The notes under the pieces: model-generated | What the model saw: the letters and a program-made list of their open reading frames with translations, nothing else | The model's database searches: none | What the model was told of the DNA's origin: nothing | Source: an uncultured Candidatus Binatia bacterium | Lineage (GTDB): Bacteria > Desulfobacterota > Binatia > Bin18 | DNA length: 64,000 nucleotides | Assembly (NCBI GenBank): GCA_958296235.1 | Contig: OY282457.1 | Location: 248,001 to 312,000, forward strand | Reading direction: 5' to 3' | Made by a program: the position numbers and the translations under genes | Shown here: piece after piece, positions 59,824 to 64,000 of the stretch | Position numbering within the stretch: position 1 is the first letter of the stretch | Layout of the letters: every line of letters begins with the position of its first letter

Positions 59824-60441
59824 ATGCGATTTATGAGTGGGCTCTTGCAGGTTGTTTTTTTTCTGGCTGTGGTGTGGGCGTCTCTCCTGGCTGCCGGGCT
59901 TATTTCCAACGATCTGCCGTGGAGCGATCGCCCGGGGGCGGGAACTCGGCTACTGACCTATCTGACAACGAATGTTGCAGAAACAATACCAGACACGGCC
60001 TTTCCCGAACTCCGGCCACGCACGTATGCCGCGCCGGCTGCTTTGATGTTTGATGTTGCCCGCCGGGCAGCAGAGGCGCTCCACTGGGAGTTAAGTCCGG
60101 TTGAGCCCGAAGCGCGGAAAATAGAAGCCGTGGTGACGACCAGAATCATGAAATTCAAGGATGATGTCACCATCTGGGTCGAGGCGGATGGGGAAGAGCG
60201 GAGTACGCTCTTTGCGCGTTCTGCCTCGCGCGTTGGCAAGGGAGATTTAGGGGCAAATACCCGCCATATCATGAACTTATTTGAAGCCGTGAATCTCATC
60301 GCGCCGGTAACGGCCATCGTGGATGAAGAGGATGTGGATGAAGAATCCCAAGACTTATACGGCTATTCAGACAGCGTTGGACGCGCTCCGCCTGCGGAAG
60401 GTGACGCCCAGTCGGAAACAGAAGACCAGCCACAGGAATAA
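59824..60441 (+). CDS. DUF1499 protein
   Basis: 205 residues. Signal/anchor VVFFLAVVWASLLAAGLISN, then the DUF1499 core: VEPEARKIEAVVTTRIMKFK, DDVTIWVEADGEERSTLFAR and SASRVGKGDLGANTRHIMNL, with the conserved SRxGKGDLGANxxxI motif. Acidic C-terminal tail (EEDVDEESQDLYGY). GGGAGGGGGCT precedes the ATG. Secreted or membrane-anchored; function unknown. Confidence 0.93.
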   Translation: MRFMSGLLQVVFFLAVVWASLLAAGLISNDLPWSDRPGAGTRLLTYLTTNVAETIPDTAFPELRPRTYAAPAALMFDVARRAAEALHWELSPVEPEARKIEAVVTTRIMKFKDDVTIWVEADGEERSTLFARSASRVGKGDLGANTRHIMNLFEAVNLIAPVTAIVDEEDVDEESQDLYGYSDSVGRAPPAEGDAQSETEDQPQE

Positions 60442-60507
60442 CGTAGAAACAATGCCTCCCATACGAGATAGAGTTGCCCCGCACAGGAGCCTGGGCCACA
60501 CGGACCG

Positions 60508-60658
60508 CTAGCGCGTTTTACGCTAGTCTGTAGTCGTGCCGGGGGCTCCCGTCATGCCAGACGTGATCCGGCATCCAGCGGGCGGAAGGGGCTGGGGGCC
60601 TGGATTCCTGCTTCCGCAGGAATGACAGGTGGCTACACAGCATCGTAATTTGCTCTAG
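60508..60658. mobile_element. CTAG-ended MITE-like element, copy 2
   Basis: 151 bp, left end CTAGCGCGTTTTACGCTAGT continuing CTGTAG, right end CTACACAGCATCGTAATTTG continuing CTCTAG; 18 of 26 terminal positions complement. Interior carries a GTCATGCCAGACGTGATCCGGCATCCAG-like stretch and a CTTCCGCAGGAATGACAG hairpin. Relative of 47236-47337. It ends exactly where the DMT transporter frame begins, and so may supply part of its upstream region. Confidence 0.7.
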
Positions 60659-61612
60659 GTGAGGAGGGGCATTCTCACCTCTACGGAATGGCATCCTACC
60701 GTGACCTGGGTTGAAATTTCCATTGCCGCCGGCATTTTCCTGACCCTGCGGAACGCGCTGGCGCGGACCTTGTCCGGCAGGGTTTCTCCCGTCCTTATCA
60801 GTTGGGCGCGTTTTACGTTTAATTTGCCGTTCTCAGGCCCCGCGGCGCTCATGCTGATGGCCGCGAGCGGCGTACCGCAGTTGTCGTTCGCATTCTATGG
60901 ATATTGCTTTTTGACAGGAGTTACCCAGATTCTTGCCAATATCGCCCTGGTTTCCGCCTTTCAGCATACCAATTTTGCGCAGGCCATTGTCCTGCACAAA
61001 CTGGAAGTGCTCTTCACCGCCTTGTGTGGCCTCATGTTTTTTGCAGAGTATCCGTCAACCTTCGGCTGGGTCGGTATCATCGCTTCCAGCCTGGGGGTGA
61101 TGCTGATGAATCTCGGCAAAGAGGGCGGGCCGGCCGGCTGGCGTCGAGCCCTGCATTTTGACCTGGGAGCCTTACTCGCTGGCGCGTGCGCCATCTTTCT
61201 TGTGTTGGCCAGTTTTCTATTAAAAGAGGCGACCTCGGAGTTTGCCGCCCTAAACCCCCACTTTGGAACAAGTCGCTTTGAGGCCGCTGTTCACGCGGTG
61301 TTTCATACCACCTGGATGGAGGTTGTGATTCTGACTGCCTCACTGTGGTGGCTGAAACGTGAGGAATTCCAGCATATTACAACGCACTGGGGCCGAATGT
61401 CGCTCATCGGAGCCACGAGTTTCGGCGGCAGCATCTGTGCCTTTTGGTCATACTCGCTGACTCTGGTGGTGTACGCCAAGGCGGTTGCTCAAATCGAAGC
61501 CGTGGTGGCGATTGGACTGGCTCTTGTTTTGTGGCGTGAACAAGAAGTCTGGCGTCAAATCCCGGGTGTCGTCCTTGTCGTGAGCGGGATAGCGATGATC
61601 CTGCTGGGGTGA
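60659..61612 (+). CDS. EamA/DMT-family transporter
   Basis: 317 residues, about ten membrane helices in two EamA halves: first WVEISIAAGIFLTLRNALAR and TNFAQAIVLHKLEVLFTALC, then FGWVGIIASSLGVMLMNLG; second from LVVYAKAVAQIEAVVAIGLA to GVVLVVSGIAMILLG. Start uncertain: the GTG at 60659 directly adjoins the MITE end, a GTG at 60701 also fits, and GAGGAGGGG lies inside the longer frame. Probable metabolite exporter. Confidence 0.85.
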   Translation: MRRGILTSTEWHPTVTWVEISIAAGIFLTLRNALARTLSGRVSPVLISWARFTFNLPFSGPAALMLMAASGVPQLSFAFYGYCFLTGVTQILANIALVSAFQHTNFAQAIVLHKLEVLFTALCGLMFFAEYPSTFGWVGIIASSLGVMLMNLGKEGGPAGWRRALHFDLGALLAGACAIFLVLASFLLKEATSEFAALNPHFGTSRFEAAVHAVFHTTWMEVVILTASLWWLKREEFQHITTHWGRMSLIGATSFGGSICAFWSYSLTLVVYAKAVAQIEAVVAIGLALVLWREQEVWRQIPGVVLVVSGIAMILLG

Positions 61613-61671
61613 ACGAGTACAACTGTCTCCATCCCCTCCGAGGAGGAGGGAGGAAAGAAACGGAGCGTCGT

Positions 61672-64000
61672 ATGGTAAATCTTCCTTCGCATACGCAGGT
61701 CGTCATTATTGGCGGTGGCATAATTGGCTGTAGTGTGGCCTATCATCTCTGCAAACTTGGCCTCAGCGATGTGGTCCTGCTCGAACGTAAAAGCCTTACC
61801 AGCGGCACGACCTGGCACGCCGCCGGCCTGGTGGGACAGCTGCGGGCCACTCAGAATCTGACCCGACTCGCCCAGTATACGAGTACGCTCTTGCAGGAAC
61901 TCGAAACTGAAACCGGTCAGGCGACCGGCTTTAAGCAGACCGGCTCTGTGTCCATTGCCAATAATGCCGAGCGTTTTGAGGAACTCAAGCGCGGCGCGTC
62001 CATGGCAAAATGCTTTGGGCTTGAGGTTGCCGTCATTACCCCCCGGGAAGCGGCCGACCTGTGGCCCCTTATGAACGCCTCAGACCTGGTGGGCGGGGTG
62101 TATTTACCTGGCGACGGGCAGACCAACCCTACCGATACCACCCAGGCTTATGCCAAAGGCGCCAAAATGCGCGGTGCCCGGATTTTCGAGAATGTGAAAG
62201 TGACTGGCATTCACCAGAAAGACGGCCAAGTCAGCGGAGTTTCGACCGAATACGGCGACATCCAGTCTGAATATGTCGTCAACTGCGCCGGTATGTGGGC
62301 ACGGCAAGTCGGTCGCCTGGCCGGGGTCAGCGTCCCCCTCCATGCCGCGGAACATTTTTACGTTGTCACCGAGCCGATTGCGGGCCTGGCCTCTGGCTTA
62401 CCGACGCTGCGCGACCCTGGGAGCGCAACATATTTCAAGGAAGAAGTCGGCTGTGTCCTGGCCGGTTTCTTTGAACTCCAAGCCAAGCCGTGGGGAAGGG
62501 GAGGCGCAGCCATTCCTGAAGATTTTGCGTTTGGCACCTTTGGGGAAGATTGGGACCATCTGGAGGATGTGTTCAACAAGGCGATGCGCCGGCTGCCGGC
62601 ATTGGAGACCGCGGGTATCAAACTCTTCCTCAACGGACCCGAAAGTTTCACCCCGGACGACCGCTACCATTTGGGTGAAGCGCCTGAGCTCAAGCATTTC
62701 TATGTTGCCGCTGGCTTTAACTCTATCGGCATTCAGTCTTCCGGCGGGGCCGGGAAGGTCCTGGCCGAATGGATTGCGCGCGGACATCCGCCGCTGGACC
62801 TGTGGGACGTGGATATTCGGCGCAATCGCCCCTTTCAGAACAATCGACGCTATTTAGAAAAACGGGTCTCGGAAACCCTGGGCCTCCTGTATGATATGCA
62901 CTGGCCGTTCCGGCAGTATGAAACAAGCCGTAACGTGCGCCTGTCGCCGCTGCACGATCGCCTGGTTGCCCAACGGGCGTGTTTTGGGGAAGTCGCCGGC
63001 TGGGAGCGCGCGCATTGGTTTGCTCCGCCGGGCGTGACACCCACGGACCAGTATTCGTACGGCAAACAAAACTGGTTTGCCTATTCCGCGGCTGAGCACC
63101 GGGCCGTGCGGGAGAATGTCGGCCTGTTCGATCAAACCTCTTTCAGCAAGTTTCTCCTCCAGGGGAAGGATGCGGTGAGCGTGCTCAATCGCGTGTGCGG
63201 GAACCAGATTGACGTTGCTATCGGGAAGGTTGTCTACACCCAAGTGCTGAATGAGCGGGGGGGGATTGAGGCCGATGTCACCATTACCCGCCTGGCTCCG
63301 GATCGCTTCTACATCGTGGATGCGGCGGCGACGCAGACAAAAACCTTTTCATACCTGCAGGCGCATATTGCTCAGGATGAATACGCTTTTCTGACCGACG
63401 TCACCTCAGCCTACGCTGTGCTGAGCGTCATGGGTCCGCATTCCCGGGCGCTCTTGAGCAAATTGACTGATGCGGACTTCTCCAATCGGGCCTTCCCGTT
63501 TGCCAGCTCGCAGGAAATCGACTTTGCTGACGCCTCGCTCCGTGCCATGCGTCTGACCTATGTGGGCGAAATGGGCTGGGAGCTGCACATCCCAACTGAA
63601 TGCGCCCTCTCCATTTACGACGCGATTATTTCAGAAGGAAAAGCGTTTTCACTTCAGCACTGCGGCTATCATGCGCTCAATTCCTTACGCCTGGAAAAAG
63701 GCTATCGCCACTGGGGGCATGACGTGGCCGACGAAGACACCCCGCTCGAAGCTGGGCTGGGGTTTGCTGTTCGGCTGAATAAGGACTCTTTCCTAGGCCG
63801 AGAAGTCCTGCTGGAGCAACACCATAACGGCGTCAAAAAGCGGCTCGTCCAATTTGCATTGGAAGACCCTGGGGCATTGCTCTACCACAACGAACCGATT
63901 TGGCGGAATAATGAAATTGTTGGCTTTATTACCTCCGGTATGTTCGGCCATACCCTGGGCGCGGCCATTGGCCTGGGGTACGTCAACCATGCGGATGGCG
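61672..64000 (+). CDS. dimethylglycine dehydrogenase-like FAD/GcvT protein, 3'-truncated
   Basis: At least 776 residues, running off the right edge. N-terminal FAD domain (QVVIIGGGIIGCSVAYHLCK) with TSGTTWHAAGLVG, the covalent-FAD His motif of dimethylglycine/sarcosine dehydrogenases; then the oxidase core and, from about residue 430, a GcvT/folate-binding part (VLNERGGIEADVTITRLAPD, then LRLEKGYRHWGHDVADEDTP and FLGREVLLEQ). Strong GGAGGAGGGAGG upstream of the ATG. Probably oxidises an N-methyl amine and passes the one-carbon unit to tetrahydrofolate. The C-terminal 40-60 residues lie beyond the window. Confidence 0.93.
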   Translation, partial: MVNLPSHTQVVIIGGGIIGCSVAYHLCKLGLSDVVLLERKSLTSGTTWHAAGLVGQLRATQNLTRLAQYTSTLLQELETETGQATGFKQTGSVSIANNAERFEELKRGASMAKCFGLEVAVITPREAADLWPLMNASDLVGGVYLPGDGQTNPTDTTQAYAKGAKMRGARIFENVKVTGIHQKDGQVSGVSTEYGDIQSEYVVNCAGMWARQVGRLAGVSVPLHAAEHFYVVTEPIAGLASGLPTLRDPGSATYFKEEVGCVLAGFFELQAKPWGRGGAAIPEDFAFGTFGEDWDHLEDVFNKAMRRLPALETAGIKLFLNGPESFTPDDRYHLGEAPELKHFYVAAGFNSIGIQSSGGAGKVLAEWIARGHPPLDLWDVDIRRNRPFQNNRRYLEKRVSETLGLLYDMHWPFRQYETSRNVRLSPLHDRLVAQRACFGEVAGWERAHWFAPPGVTPTDQYSYGKQNWFAYSAAEHRAVRENVGLFDQTSFSKFLLQGKDAVSVLNRVCGNQIDVAIGKVVYTQVLNERGGIEADVTITRLAPDRFYIVDAAATQTKTFSYLQAHIAQDEYAFLTDVTSAYAVLSVMGPHSRALLSKLTDADFSNRAFPFASSQEIDFADASLRAMRLTYVGEMGWELHIPTECALSIYDAIISEGKAFSLQHCGYHALNSLRLEKGYRHWGHDVADEDTPLEAGLGFAVRLNKDSFLGREVLLEQHHNGVKKRLVQFALEDPGALLYHNEPIWRNNEIVGFITSGMFGHTLGAAIGLGYVNHADG

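Noticed and set aside
1-64000. tRNA, rRNA or riboswitch
   Set aside because: No tRNA cloverleaf, rRNA segment or known riboswitch motif was recognised by eye; a covariance search was not possible.

Overview
The window is a GC-rich bacterial chromosome segment with strong GGAGG ribosome sites, short intergenic gaps and mixed gene orientations. Gene content is that of a metabolically broad, probably uncultivated bacterium of the Proteobacteria/Tectomicrobia kind: five luciferase-like (LLM) flavin or F420 oxidoreductases, hydantoinase/oxoprolinase modules, acyl-CoA enzymes, CoA-transferase and dimethylglycine-dehydrogenase-like enzymes. The taxonomic guess is weak. I found no rRNA, tRNA or CRISPR array. 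The organism makes selenoproteins: it carries an NADH-dehydrogenase/SelD fusion (7138-9456) and a CxxU SelW-like gene read through an in-frame UGA (55950-56186, minus).

Layout. 1-7.1 kb: hydantoinase/oxoprolinase genes in the order A-B-B-A. 7.1-12.4 kb: SelD fusion, a DUF420 membrane protein, a GST-like protein, two small coiled-coil/membrane genes bracketed by a 66-bp direct repeat, and a NUDIX hydrolase. 12.4-18.3 kb: one catabolic operon (alpha/beta hydrolase, LLM, MFS, LLM, alpha/beta hydrolase, VOC). 18.3-26.1 kb: repeat element, small-gene cassette, two SDRs, fatty acid desaturase, then an AT-richer two-gene cassette (probable bacterial gasdermin plus HExxH metallopeptidase) inserted between desaturase and acyl-CoA dehydrogenase. 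26-38 kb: DAHP synthase, GFA, enoyl-CoA hydratase, MOSC, LLM oxidoreductases, FAD oxidase, substrate-binding protein, a second GST-like protein, SMP-30 and SnoaL-like proteins. 38-40.5 kb: HEPN gene overlapping an MNT-like/GIY-YIG fusion, carbonic anhydrase, IS30 scrap. 40.6-50 kb: a PspA / DUF2170 / DUF4178 / K+ channel operon convergent with a lipoprotein / DUF350 / membrane spermidine-synthase operon, separated by inserted cargo (frameshifted secreted metallopeptidase, toxin-antitoxin pair with a broken toxin). 50-64 kb: SpmA-SpmB-like protein, ammonium transporter, further acyl-CoA and LLM genes, the selenoprotein, DUF255, DUF1499, a DMT transporter and a truncated DMGDH-like gene.

How parts work together. 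The most notable pattern is that four cargo segments (10.9-11.5, 19.1-19.8, 22.3-24.9 and 43.6-45.9 kb) each lie between two copies of adjacent host sequence (about 30 to 230 bp: terminator, gene junction, promoter plus RBS, or gene 3' end). The gasdermin cassette appears to be driven by a duplicated copy of the acyl-CoA dehydrogenase promoter. These cassettes, the HEPN/GIY-YIG pair and the toxin-antitoxin remnant make this an accessory, partly defensive region scattered among metabolic genes. Assignments rest on motif recognition by eye; no database search was run.
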